64,000 bases of DNA, taken from assembly GCA_035578155.1 (NCBI GenBank), contig JAPWDM010000017.1:2876001-2940000 (forward strand), written 5' to 3'. Made by a program: the position numbers and the translations under genes. Position 1 is the first letter of the stretch. Every line of letters starts with the position of its first letter. The DNA comes from Brachynemurus nebulosus (Eukaryota; Arthropoda; Insecta; Neuroptera; Myrmeleontidae). The notes under the pieces are model-generated. The model saw only the letters and a program-made list of their open reading frames with translations. It had not been told where the DNA came from and did not search any database. Shown here piece by piece: positions 14,557 through 26,510 of the stretch.

Positions 14557-15868
14557 AAGGCAGGTAAGAATACGCAGAATTTAAATAGGCTCTTATCTTG
14601 TCTATGAATGCCGTGAATATCAAATTTAATAGTTTATAGAGATTAGCACGATACCTATTTATAGTTGACCAAATATTATTCAATTCGCCCCAATTTTTAT
14701 TTAGTTATTTTGTAAGAGAAATTAAGGTACCTCAAATCAAACAAATGTTATATAAATTGCCATTTCTTTAATAGAGTGTATTTTGTCTTTAGTTCATTCA
14801 AAAGGTAAGATAACTGCCTTTATAGATTCTAAAAACACCTTATTTTTATTTGAATTTCATCTATAAACTCAAAGATACAATTAATTTTTAATTGTTAACG
14901 TTTAACTGACAAAAACAGATTCTTATAAGAGTACGCACCCTAAAAGTTTGTAAGAGTACGCACGCTTCTATTAAAATTTCTATTTATTTTTAAACGGGTT
15001 TTTGAAAGATGAGTAATCAATGAAAAATCAATAGGAAACTCATATTTACAGAACGTATTTTGAAAAATATCCAAGAAAAAATAAAAAATAAAGAAACAAA
15101 AGAGCTGTAACAAGAAAAATGGATATAGCGGAATGCACTCTTAGAAAGAGACTTAAACTTAGAAACGTTCCGTCCTCCTTTGGGAGATACAAAAGAAAAT
15201 TTTAAAAAATTATGAAGCAACAATTGGCTGAACATATTCACGAATTAAATATTATGTTTTATAGAATAACGTTATAGCAAGGTTAAAATAGACTGCATCT
15301 GGATATGCTGTATCAAATAATATACAACATAGGTTCAATGATAAGAAGAGAAATAGCAGGAAAAACATGGGTGGTAGATTTTTGTAAAAGACATAATTTA
15401 ATTTTTCGTCGATCAGAAAAATATTCATTAGCGAGGATGATGAACTTCAGTCAGGCACAAGTAAATAGATTTTTTCACAATTTAGAAACACTTTATTCGA
15501 AGTATCACTTCGATGCTTCTCAAATATATAATATGGATATGATAAGTGTTACTCCCAACAAAATTCTTAAAATGTATAAAATTAAGGGAAAAGCATTCAT
15601 TTTAAAAATTTATTTGTGAAAATTCTTAATGAGTACTCTTAAAATAACCTATGCGTACTCTTACAAGCAAGTGCTTGTAAGAGTACGTTTTTGCAAGTTA
15701 GAGAAAAAACATTTTTTTTCCTACTAAAATTTTAAAATTATTTTTTATTATTAGTAATAAGTTCAATAGAATGTTTTTTTTTGTATCACAACTATTTTAT
15801 TTTTACTTAAATTAAAAATAAACGCGCCATGTAAATTTAAAAATTAAGTGCGTATTCTTACCTGCCTT
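14557..15868 (+). mobile_element. pogo/Tigger-like element, internally deleted
   Basis: Perfect 20-bp inverted ends AAGGCAGGTAAGAATACGCA lie just inside TA on both sides (14555-14556 and 15869-15870), as expected for a Tc1/mariner/pogo element. Total length is 1312 bp, short for an autonomous copy. The motif GTAAGAGTACG recurs several times inside (near 14927, 14952, 15646, 15676) and partly matches the TIR, so it may be an internal transposase-binding repeat. The only coding remnant is the broken transposase at about 15080-15619. Confidence 0.85.
15080..15619 (+). pseudogene. pogo/Tigger-like transposase fragment (CENP-B-type HTH)
   Basis: The final 104 codons (15305-15619) contain AGKTWVVDFCKRHNL and RRSEKYSLAR, typical of the second helix-turn-helix of pogo/Tigger/Jerky proteins. 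IYNMDMISVTP follows at the position of the first catalytic Asp block. Upstream, in broken frames, CTLRKRLKLRN and FGRYKRKF, then HIHELNIMFYRITL, match the usual N-terminal sequence of the family. The rest of the DDE domain is missing after about 15600, so the protein cannot be catalytic. The fragment supplies the identity of the surrounding TIR element. Confidence 0.75.
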
Positions 15869-15874
15869 TACCCT

Positions 15875-15878
<4 letters not shown>

Positions 15879-15940
<62 letters not shown>
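15879..15940. repeat. (TA)n array
   Basis: About 30 TA units between the pogo-like element and the Tc1 element. Confidence 0.95.
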
Positions 15941-15941
<1 letters not shown>

Positions 15942-15943
15942 TA

Positions 15944-17514
15944 CAGTTAGGTGCAAAACTGAACCAACCTCATAATATTTCGAAATTATTTGGAAAGTAA
16001 ATTTTTTTAATAATCCTTCTTGAAAAAGTTTAGTTATTTTTTTAATAACTATAGACTGCCAGCTACTTAACAGATATTAATTTGTATACGTACCTATTTA
16101 TTTTGAATATACGTTAATCCTTTTTCTTTGACTCAGTTTTGCACCACATTTCTATTTGTGCTGACACAGAGTGTTCTACGCGATAAAAACATGTCCATAC
16201 AGATTGAGTGTAGTCTAAACAAAGAATACAGCATCAGCTTATTCTCAGTTTAAATCAGCGTGCCATAGCTAATGAATAAAGCTACATTTATTTTTAATTT
16301 ACAAATAATGTATCCGATATCGAAATCTACTAAGAAATTAGTGATTGAATTATTTAAAAGTAGACAATTTACAAGGTATATCGCTCGGAAAATTCATATT
16401 AGCCAATCAACAGTACAAAAAATTCGAAAAAAGCGTAAATTACTAATAGAGAAAAATGTTGGCGGTCGGAAAAAAAAACTATCACGAGAGGATGTTCGAA
16501 GAGTTATTCGATATTTGGCTACCAGTGAAGCATCTTCGGCTTCTGATGCAACCAAACTTTTACAGAAAGATGTTGGCAAGTCAGTAAATAAGTGGACAGT
16601 TCGTCGGGCATTACATTCCGCAAAGTTCCGAGCTGTCGAAAGAAAAAAGAGACCACTTCTCACTAAAAAAATATTAAAGCCAGAAAATTGCTTTATAAAA
16701 CAATATATAAAATGGGATAATGATGATTGAATGAAGGTGATTTGGTCAGATGCGACTAAAATTAATAGATACAGTACAGATGGTCGCCGGTGGAATTGGA
16801 AAAGAACTAAAGAATCAAGACAACCAAAGGATTACATCCAAACGATAAAGCATGGTAACATCAAGTTGTGAGGCTGTTTTTCAGCATTTGCTGCAGGTCC
16901 AACCCATAGGACTGATGGTAATATGAACAAAAAATTGTACTATAATATTCCCAAGATATATTTAACAGAAACAGTCGAAAACATACCCTATTCAGAAGAT
17001 GAAATAATATTTCAACATGACAACGATCCGAAACATACCTCGAAATTAGTAAAAAATTGGTTAAGTAAACAAAAATTCAAAGTCCTGATGTGGCTGTCTC
17101 AAAGTCCTGATCTCTATCCTCTTGAAAAATTATGGTCATATCTGAAGAATAAACTTCTGAATGAATATGAATCACCTCCGTCAAATTCAGATGTACAGGA
17201 ACAGTGGTACAAAGTCTCACCTGATTACTGCGAAAAAACTTGTTAGAAGTGTTAAAAAACGATCACATGTTGTTAGAAAGGCAAAAGTTTAATTATTTGA
17301 TGCTCGCTACAAGTTGTGCAAAAGTGAACCAAAGGTCATTATGATTATTTTATTCTAAAATAGGCTTTTAAGCTAAATTAAGTTTATAACTTTATGTATC
17401 AATAAATGTACTTTTCAGTTATATAAATGTTGTTTTGTTTGTAAAGTTTATAATATGTTCAAGGAATACAAATATCCAAAACTTATTTATTGGTTGACTC
17501 AGTTTTGCACCTAA

Positions 17515-17517
<3 letters not shown>
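15944..17517 (+). mobile_element. Complete Tc1-type transposon inserted in a TA array
   Basis: Terminal inverted repeats CAGTTAGGTGCAAAACTGA match at both ends (left from 15944, right ending 17517), each flanked by TA (15942-15943 and 17518-17519). The 1574-bp length and central transposase are standard for Tc1. (TA)n sequence borders both sides, consistent with insertion into a TA array. Confidence 0.92.
16308..17292 (+). pseudogene. Tc1-type DD34E transposase, inactivated
   Basis: The likely start is ATG 16308 (MYPISKSTKKL); an in-frame ATG at 16272 adds an unlikely leader. Domains in order are a paired-type helix-turn-helix (RYIARKIHISQSTVQKIRKK), a second HTH region, then the catalytic core with VIWSDATKI (first Asp), FQHDNDPKHTS (second Asp) and SPDLYPLEKLW (Glu). 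TGA at 16728-16730 and TGA at 16869-16871 interrupt one continuous frame, both where the family usually has Trp. An extra A in the A-run near 17229 shifts the last 20 or so codons, whose original frame stops at 17290-17292. The catalytic residues survive but the gene cannot yield an intact enzyme. Confidence 0.9.

Positions 17518-17595
<78 letters not shown>
17518..17595. repeat. (TA)n array
   Basis: TA repeat starting at the right-hand target TA of the Tc1 element. Confidence 0.95.
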
Positions 17596-17597
<2 letters not shown>

Positions 17598-17639
17598 AAC
17601 TTAATGTGTTATATGATAAATTACACATTGTGTAATTTA

Positions 17640-17756
17640 GTTGGTCTAAAATAGTGGGTAAATCTAATATGGGAACACATAATTTTATATACGGCCCGCG
17701 AAGTTATGATGCGCTTCCAAAGTGACCCGCAAGATCATTTGGGTTGGCCACCCCTG
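17640..17756 (-). mobile_element. hAT-like terminal fragment
   Basis: On the minus strand from 17756 it reads CAGGGGTGGCCAACCCAAAT followed by GCGGGTCAC and CGCGGGCCG, a phrase familiar from hAT (Tip100/Charlie-like) ends. No matching inverted partner was found nearby, so it is probably a solitary end. Confidence 0.45.
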
Positions 17757-19654
17757 GTTTAAATAATAGTTTGTAACAGTAAATCATACTTTTGACCGCC
17801 CACGACACGATCCATCCAGCTTTTCAATTCATTTTAGATTATACAGGAACCATTTCATATCATACATCGTCAATTTGATACACGGTAAGAGTAGAGATCG
17901 TTTAAGTCGCCATGCATAACACAGCACTCAAATTTAAGAATCAAAAGTATATTATTATTATTCCAGAGTGTATCTACTACTTTTCAAATAAATTTGACTA
18001 ATTGTAAGTATACAGAATAATGATTTCTTTGACAGTGGATATAGCGAAGACTAATTAATTAGAATCTGAAATTAATGACCCAAGGCAAAGAAATGAAAAC
18101 TATTATTGAAGCTACGAATATTTTCGAAATGTAATTGACTGAAACACAAAAACGTTTCAACTAGATAATAAATAGAATTTTTATCATGTAGATGCACGGT
18201 TCACCTTCACAGAACGAACCTGCCCACAAAATGATTCACGAATCATTCATATACAGTCAAAAAAGTAAATGAAGCAAACTTATTGAAGTCACTGTGTCTG
18301 TAATCTGAGTTCAATCCATAACACTACAATATTTAAATAAAAAGTTTGATTTGAGAGGCAAGTCGTCGATTGTACAACTTTTATTGAGAAACATTGAGAA
18401 ACAATTTCATTTTATATTATTTTGTCTGTAAAATTGAAATTGAAATATAGTATCAATAATTTAAAAAAAAAATTATGTAATCTTCTCTGTTCAGTGCCTG
18501 ATATACTAAAACATACAATCACCACTCTACATTCGCATTGACTTGGCGTACACAAATGTATACTTCTTTTCCTAATCTCAATAATACAAGATTCTTTAGT
18601 TACAGTCAGTTTGTCACGTAAATGGTTTTCATCCTCAACTGGATTTTCTTTTGCGACTTCAGTAGAATATTTAAGTAGTATTGTTAAATTTAATAAAACA
18701 GTATATTTAAATCTTCTGACTTTTATCGTTTTACTTCACTTTACTTTATTCGACGACTTTGCACTCGCTTGTGCTTTCTGGTGCTTGTTCTTGGTTCGGT
18801 TAGCTCGTACGTTTTATTTTCCCTTACGTTCTTCGTATTTGTGGCAAACGGCCGTATGTTTGTTGCCGGAATATGTAAGTATAACGTTAACCACACATGT
18901 ATTATTACATGCATCGTAACGGTTACGTATACTCTTTTTTTTTTAAATAAAAATAGCTAAAAGCTACGATTTATTGATTTCCATTACAATAGAAGCCAAA
19001 GATGTAAAATATTCTCCCCCCCCCTTTATAATACTTGGTGTTGTCATATAAATAACTAGTCAATATACACAGATCTCATGCAAATGCAATAGATAAGTTC
19101 AGCAAAATGACAAAACTAACATAGTTAAGCAATTTTCTTTATTATTAAAATGTTTGAAAATGCCAGTTTCTACGAAATACAAACTTATATATTTAATTAC
19201 ATTTGATTATTCCGACCAAAAAATGGAAATGGGAAATATTAAAGATGATAATTTACATTTCGTTGCCAACAATTTTCTATCTAGTCACCAAGTCACTACA
19301 TGATTTGAATTATTGATAACATCTCATTCATCTCAGCACACTTTGGTACAGATTAGAGGTGAGAATTGGACCAGAAGTTTTAAGGATCCCGGCAAGTCCC
19401 GCCAGGAACGGCTATTCAACGTAAAATTTCCCGCTCTTTACGAATCTGAGGTCAAAAATAGGGGTTTCCATTTAAAAAAACAAAGTTGACCCCCAAATTC
19501 TGGTCAAGGCCATGTTCAAGGTCAAATTCGAAGTCATTTTCTAGTTCCCCATTTCTTCCCATGAATCTTTTGTCCGGGTCATTTTTCAATAAGTTCAATA
19601 TTAACTGAGATTTTCAGCTGTTCCGCAACATTATGAACACCTGGTATATATATA
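17757..19654. other. No feature recognised
   Basis: AT-rich sequence with a short poly-C near 19018 and a GC-richer patch at 19370-19570 that may be old repeat. An open frame at 18611-18919 lacks any family motif and is not called. Confidence 0.4.
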
Positions 19655-20411
19655 CAGGATGGTCCAGAATTATGTACCATAATTGCTAGAGCTGATAGTA
19701 CGTTCAAAAATAATGGTACCTTTTCATCCATACATTTTTCCAAAACTCAGTAATCAGGGAGATAAAGTACAGGGGTGAAATGTACAGGGGTGGAACGAAA
19801 TTGACTTCTTTTTTTTGAAATTTTTTAGGTGCTTTTAATAATGGATTCATATTTTAGGGGGGCGTATGAACATTAAATTAAAATGGTACTATGAAAATTA
19901 AAATTGTACTATGAAAATTATACATGAAAATTAAAATGGTACTAATTATTTCATCACTTATGATTAGCGGATAATTTGGAAATAGATACTTCTACTTTAA
20001 ATTACTCGAAAACTGTATTATTTATTGAAATGTAACACGTATACCTTTTCTGCGTGGAATTGTGTGAGGAATCATATTGTTAAGAATTTTCTTTAAATAA
20101 TTGTAAATTAAAAAGGAAAAGCAGTGGTTACTCACACCTACTGCCCAAAACTACCCCTTGATTATAAGTGGCGGAATAAGTGTTAACACAGATTTAATCC
20201 TCCAAACGCAAAGTGTGTAACCCTAAAATATAAATCCGTTATTCAAATGCGCTTGGAAAATATTTAGGAAAAATGGTTTTCGTCTCACCTCTTTACAGGG
20301 TTGTATCTTCTTTATTACTGAGTTTCGGAAAAAAGTGTAGATGAAAAGGTACCATTATTTTTGAATGTACTATCAGCTCTAGCAATTACGGTACATAATT
20401 CTGGATCAGCT

Positions 20412-20413
<2 letters not shown>
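19655..20413. mobile_element. Long-TIR MITE (about 115-bp arms), TA-flanked
   Basis: The left end CAGGATGGTCCAGAATTATG and the right end (inverse) CAAGCTGATCCAGAATTATG continue inward together through AATTGCTAGAGCTGATAGTA and AATAATGGTACCTTTTCATC. TA lies on both sides. At 759 bp with no gene it is a mariner-class non-autonomous element. Confidence 0.8.

Positions 20414-20481
<68 letters not shown>
20414..20481. repeat. (TA)n array
   Basis: Joins the long-TIR MITE on the left to the right half of a family A copy. Confidence 0.95.
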
Positions 20482-20484
<3 letters not shown>

Positions 20485-20625
20485 TTTAGTGAATATTATT
20501 TTCGTATTCTAGGGACCTCAAAATTTCAAATTTCTAGGGACCTTCTGTTATAGCCTCGGCCCCAGGTTCCACCGTGACACCGGCCGGCCGAATATCGAGT
20601 TTTCGAAATTCGCTAAAAAAATATT
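20482..20625 (+). repeat. Dispersed repeat family A, copy 2 (right half only)
   Basis: AATTTTAGTGAATATTATTT, then TTCTAGGGACCTCAAAA, and ending TCGAAATTCGCTAAAA. It matches 24770-24905. The left half is missing; the TA array and MITE occupy its place. Confidence 0.7.
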
Positions 20626-21436
20626 AATAAGAACTAGAGGTGATTGTCCCAGTAATATTATCCCTCAAATAAATATTCTTCACAACCTGCGATTTCGTTT
20701 TTGAATTTTTAACTTCTCTCTTGTGAGGAGAACTTAATAAAATTTTCCTTAATACCATTATAATTATAGTTTTTACCTACTGTCAAGGACACCAATTTTT
20801 GCTGAATCAAGATTTGTACAAAAACAAAATAATATTTGTGTTAGAAACTTTACCCAGAGAAAAAGCAAAAAAAAAAATGGTAAAATTATTTAATTGACTG
20901 TACAAAATCAACACGTAACAAACAACATAAAGCTTTCTTCTTCTTTTTGTGAAAAAAGAACAAATACAGACAATAACACAGTTTTAAGAAGAAAAAGTAA
21001 TAAGTAGCAAATTATTAAACAAATAAAGAATGGAAAAATATGACAAAAGTCACTAACAGTTTGTTTAAATTTGTTAAAAAGAAAATAAAACAGATTGTTT
21101 TTTATATTATACCAGCATTTTTCTCCTTTTTATTTTTCGCTCTGTGTCATTTATTCTTTTTCTGTTGTTACACAAATTACGTGTAGCAAAAAAAGGAGAG
21201 GAAAATGAAAACTGAAAACGTAAAAAAAATGTATGTCAAATTACATTGCAATAAATTTGAATTCATGCGTATGGAAAAGAATGTTTTCCTTCCATAAAAT
21301 TAGTTTCAAAATGATTCTAATATATGATGACATTTCTAGCAAATTAGGTAAACAAAATTAAATCGGAACTGTTTTCAACTGGACATGGCTATGTAGTTGG
21401 AAAAGGAAACCAGTATAGATCCTTACATTATCAACC

Positions 21437-21509
<73 letters not shown>

Positions 21510-22137
21510 GTATATATAGTTATACATATATTGTCGTCAACACGGTGCGGTCGACTCTTTCGAATATTTAACTATGGCATTCTACCCTGTGACCATCCCA
21601 CATTTAGGTTACCGCCGCGCCGTCGCGTTGCCGCCGCTTTAATGACTGCACTTTATACACAAACACCACCATTTCAAATATATATTGTGTTTGGTATGTA
21701 TGCGCACATTTACATTTGCTTACATAGTACCAAAACTGTATTGTATTGTATATATACAGTCGCTTTTCATTCATCAGTACTTACTTACACATTCTGCTCC
21801 ATTTAGACATTATCTCCAAGTTTACTTGAGCAAAATATCGGTTCAAATTTATTTTATACCGTTTACGAATATGGTATAAAAATTATAGAAACGTATATTT
21901 ACCTCAATAGAAATAAATTCGTCTTTAGGTTACGCTGATGAAGGAGTATGTAATCAATATCCTAATATTAACTACATTCATTCAAAGATTTTTGATCAAG
22001 CCGAAGAAGTGTTTAAAATTCACTTTTTTTACAGTAAACTAAATTCATGGTTTTAAGTGGTTATTCAGAGTTAAAGCTAAAAATACTTATTATATGTAAC
22101 AAATTTGAAACCTTTTACACACTGTCAGGTGTCCTTC
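20626..22137. other. No gene recognised; one (TA)n array at 21438-21500
   Basis: AT-rich sequence with A-rich runs. The short GC-richer patch near 21535-21660 has an open frame of about 90 codons without recognisable motifs. Confidence 0.4.
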
Positions 22138-22195
22138 TAATATTAAATACCCCTGTCGCAGCATCTGCATAACATAGCGAATTTCCAAATCTTGG
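22138..22195 (+). repeat. Family A terminus joined to satellite
   Basis: AATACCCCTGTCGCAGCATC and CATAACATAGCGAATTTCC match the family A left end at 11603. Instead of the family A body, the 120-bp tandem repeat follows. Confidence 0.65.
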
Positions 22196-22489
22196 GCACT
22201 GGCGGATCTCATCTAAGACCTGTACCTATTTAAAATAGTTTAGCTTTCTAAGAGTAAAAGAATTTTTAAAATCGGTTGGGTAATTAGTTTTGGTATTTTT
22301 GGGGACCCAAGAACCCGAACGAATTTTGTGCAGCATAGTTGTATCCATCTAAAATAATTTAGTTCTCTAGCAGTGAGAAATTTTTTAGCATCGGTTCGAT
22401 AGCTTATTACTGGCGTTTTCGGATCTGCAAGATCTCGGTGGACCTCATTAAAAAATCAGCTCGACCGTATATTCTAGGCGGACTTTATG

Positions 22490-22563
<74 letters not shown>

Positions 22564-23975
22564 AACCCGTTGTGTAGCATTCTACGCCGCATTTGCATCC
22601 GCAGGACAGTTGTGGATCTCAGATAACACAACCTGTACCTATCTAAAATAGTTTACCTCGGTAATAGTAAAAAGGTTTCAAAATCGGTCAGTTATTTTAT
22701 TTTTGACACTTTTAGGTCCTACTGACACTTCAGACCTTACATAACGTAATCTATATGTATCTAAAATAGCTTAGCTCCCCAACAGTGAAAAAATTTTCAA
22801 AATCGGTCGGTTAGTTTATTTTTGACGCTTTTGGATCCGATGGACCCTGGCAGACTTTACATAACGTAATCTATATTTATCTAAAATAGTTTAGCTCTGT
22901 AACAGTGAAAAAATTTTCAAAATCGGTCGGTTAGTTTATTTTTGACACTTTTGGATCCCATGGACCCTGGCAGACCTTACATAACGTAATCTATATTTAT
23001 CTAAAATAGTTTAGCTCTGTAACAGTGAAAAAATTTTCAAAATCGGTCGGTTAGTTTATTTTTGACACTTCTGGATCCCATGGACCCTGGCAGACCTTAC
23101 ATAACGTAATCTATATTTATCTAAAATAGTTTAGCTCTGTAACAGTGAAAAAATTTTCAAAATCGGTCAGTTAGTTTATTTTTGACACTTTTCGGTTCTA
23201 TGGATCTTGGTGGACCTTACATAACGTAATTTTTATTTATCTAAAATAGTTTAGCTCTGTAACAGTGAAAAACTTTTCAAAACCGGTCAGTTAGTTTATT
23301 TTTGACACTTCTGGATCCTATGGACCCTGGCAGACCTTACATAACGGAATCTATATTTATCTAAAACAGTTTAGCTCTGTAACAGTGAAAAAATTTTCAA
23401 AATCGATCAGGCAGTTTATTTTTGACACTTTTGGGTCCTATGAACCCAGGCGGACCTTACATAACGTAATCGATATTTATCTAAAATAGTTTAGCTCTGT
23501 AACACTGAAAAAATTTTCAAAATCGGTCAGTCAGTTTATTTTTGACACTTTTGGGTCCTGTGGACCCTGGCTGACCTTACATAATGTATTCTAAATCTAT
23601 CTAAAATAGTTTAGCTCTGTAAGAGTGAAGAAATTTTTAAAATTGGTCGTTTAGTTTATTTTTTACAATTATGGGATCAGTAAATCCTGGCGAAACTCAT
23701 ACAAGTCTAGTACTCTAACAGTAAGAAAAGGGTTCTAAGGATCTCATATAACTTATGGCAGTCCGTAAGCTTCTTGCGGACATCATTTAATTAATTAATC
23801 CAAATACTTTAACTTACTAACTGTGAAAAAATTTTTAAAATCGATTGGTTAATTAATTTCTGGCCTTTTTAGGTCCCGAAAACCTTCACCTCACATAAAA
23901 TACCTTAAATCCATTTGAAATGGTTTAATTTTTTAACAGTATTAATTATTAGTGAAAAAATTTTCAAAATCGATT
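22196..23975 (+). repeat. 120-bp tandem satellite, about 14 units
   Basis: Landmarks such as ATCTAAAATAGTTTAGCTCT and AACAGTGAAAAAATTTTCAA recur at exactly 120-bp spacing from about 22759 to 23599 (eight units in register). The three units from about 22861 to 23220 are almost identical, and units become more diverged outward on both sides, to about 22196 and 23975. A (TA)n array (22491-22559) interrupts one outer unit. No frame stays open through the array, so it is non-coding. Confidence 0.93.
22491..22559. repeat. (TA)n array inside the 120-bp satellite
   Basis: TA repeat interrupting a diverged outer satellite unit. Confidence 0.95.
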
Positions 23976-24430
23976 CAAAATATTTTTCCGTACATACATA
24001 TGTACATTGTACATATTTTGTTTTGTTTCATATTTAATAATATTTATATCATAACATATTCTTCAATTTCTTGTTTACTTAAAAATTCAATAAAAAAAAA
24101 AAAATTCTTCATTACATTAGCTTAGAAAATCTGTTTAATTTACATTTTTCAACATGAGATAAAACCATGCTAATTATAATGCAATAAATGAGAAACAAAA
24201 CTCTATACATGTATGTGTGTTATATCACATATATGTGAATAGTCTTCACTTGTTCTCACAAAATTCTTTAATAAAAAAGTGAAATATTTTTATACTTCAT
24301 AAAGAACTGAGATATAAATATAAATTACTTATTAGACTAACAAAGAAAGAATAAAAGTGAAAATTTACATTTTCTCGAAAAATACTTAAAATAGAAAGAA
24401 AATTATAAGAATATTTTCTTCATAATTTTT
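23976..24430. other. AT-rich spacer, nothing recognised
   Basis: Homopolymer-rich sequence between the satellite and the next family A copy. Confidence 0.5.
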
Positions 24431-24905
<475 letters not shown>

Positions 24906-25357
24906 GAATTTCATCTACGACTACGATGAAATTGCTTGTTTATTGTACAAAATACTATCTAAGTAACCTAGGTTTTACATACAATCATATATCCAGTTGT
25001 ACAAAAAATGGGCTTTTACACGCATGTATGCTAAAAATAAGAACGCCTACTACACTTTTATTAATTCTTATAATTATTATTATATATTACATAGTGATAT
25101 ACGTGATACATATTATGTTAGAATCTGTACAAAAATTTTACCTAGCAACTGATTGTTTACGTTTGTTTTTAATAAATTTCAAATATTACATAATTTTAAT
25201 ATTGGTGTATGTTTAAATACGGATAAAAATCCGCCATACACTAATAATGTTTCACAGGCACTCGATAACATTTGAAATTAAAAGTATAAAACTGCGTCTC
25301 GCATTAGAGAGAGGTTGTGTTTGATTGATTACTGAATTGGAGTGGCACTCGAACAAG
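24906..25357. other. Spacer; 25215-25275 is shared with 29728-29790
   Basis: The first 300 bp have no recognised feature. The second part (CATACACTAATAATGTTTCACAGGC-type sequence, then CTCGATAACATTTGAA) is homologous to the segment beginning near 29728, and both copies neighbour tRNA-like sequence. A dispersed tRNA-associated repeat is likely. Confidence 0.4.
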
Positions 25358-25429
25358 TGATCGGTGGCCTAGTTGGTAAGGCGCTTGGCTGGTAACCAAG
25401 AGATCCGGGTTCGAGTCCCAGCCGATCCA
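25358..25429 (+). tRNA. tRNA-Thr(GGT)-like gene, possibly a SINE head
   Basis: The cloverleaf folds well. The D stem GCCT/AGGC surrounds AGTTGGTA. The anticodon stem CTTGG/CCAAG has loop CTGGTAA (anticodon GGT at 25391-25393). The T arm is CCGGG-TTCGAGT-CCCAG with one C-A mismatch. The acceptor pairs GATCGG with CCGATC but its first pair is T-C. The A box TGGCCTAGTTGG and B box GGTTCGAGTCC match Pol III promoter consensus, and a T run follows at about 25439. The GGT anticodon for Thr is unusual in eukaryotes, and a related half-copy lies at 29565-29600, so a tRNA-derived SINE or tRNA pseudogene is as likely as a working gene. Confidence 0.65.
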
Positions 25430-25568
25430 GTTTGGTAATTTTTCAAACACTATGTCAATTTTAATTAACATAATTTTAATGTATTGATATTTGTAGATTT
25501 ATACCAAATTTTTGTCGTTTATTGTGAATTTCATGTTAGTCGTAGATAAAGTATAGTACGTAACTCGG

Positions 25569-25663
25569 TTGTAAGGCATATTACACACTCGCGCAATTAC
25601 GCACTCGCCGCTACGCGGCTCTTGCGTAACTTTTTCGCTCGTGTGTAATATGCCACTTACAAC
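25569..25663. repeat. GC-rich fold-back (hairpin) sequence
   Basis: GGTTGTAAGGCATATTACAC pairs with GTGTAATATGCCACTTACAA across about 50 bp, with nested inner arms around GCCGC-TAC-GCGGC. It is locally GC-rich against an AT-rich background. Probably a small palindromic mobile repeat. Confidence 0.7.
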
Positions 25664-25754
25664 CTCAATCACGAAATATACTATTTTCTACAATCTTAAT
25701 GGAAAGTAGGCTTTTGCGTTCTGTGAAGAGAGCACAAAATGTGTATTTGCCGAA

Positions 25755-25835
25755 GACTGTCGTTGTCGAGCAACGAAGTACTACTTTGCGCTTTAAAGCG
25801 GCAAAGTAATACTTTGTCGCTCGTTCAACGTATAC
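25755..25835. repeat. Second fold-back sequence
   Basis: Arms CAACGAAGTACTACTTTGC and GCAAAGTAATACTTTGTCG surround GCTTTAAAGC. Same style as the hairpin 100 bp upstream. Confidence 0.65.
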
Positions 25836-26271
<436 letters not shown>

Positions 26272-26291
26272 ATATTAACGTCCATAATTAT

Positions 26292-26417
26292 TTTTAGTCG
26301 AATTTTCTCCGAAAAATTAGACTTATACAGTCTATACGATAAGAGCTGCGAGAGGCGAGAGTAGGGGCGCTATCCGTTTTCGGACCCGTAGAACACGAAT
26401 ATGTAGAAAAAAAAATG

Positions 26418-26510
<93 letters not shown>

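Noticed and set aside
16394..16663. 89-codon minus-strand ORF
   Set aside because: Shadow of the Tc1 transposase DNA-binding domain on the opposite strand.
18611..18919. 102-codon ORF, hydrophobic
   Set aside because: No recognised motif or splice or poly(A) context; composition typical of T-rich non-coding DNA.
21531..21806. 91-codon ORF in a GC-richer patch
   Set aside because: No motif and no start context; the C-terminal half is translated AT-rich sequence.
22196..23975. Regular tandem repeat resembling a CRISPR array
   Set aside because: Units are contiguous with no short repeat/variable spacer pattern, and the genome is eukaryotic. It is a satellite.
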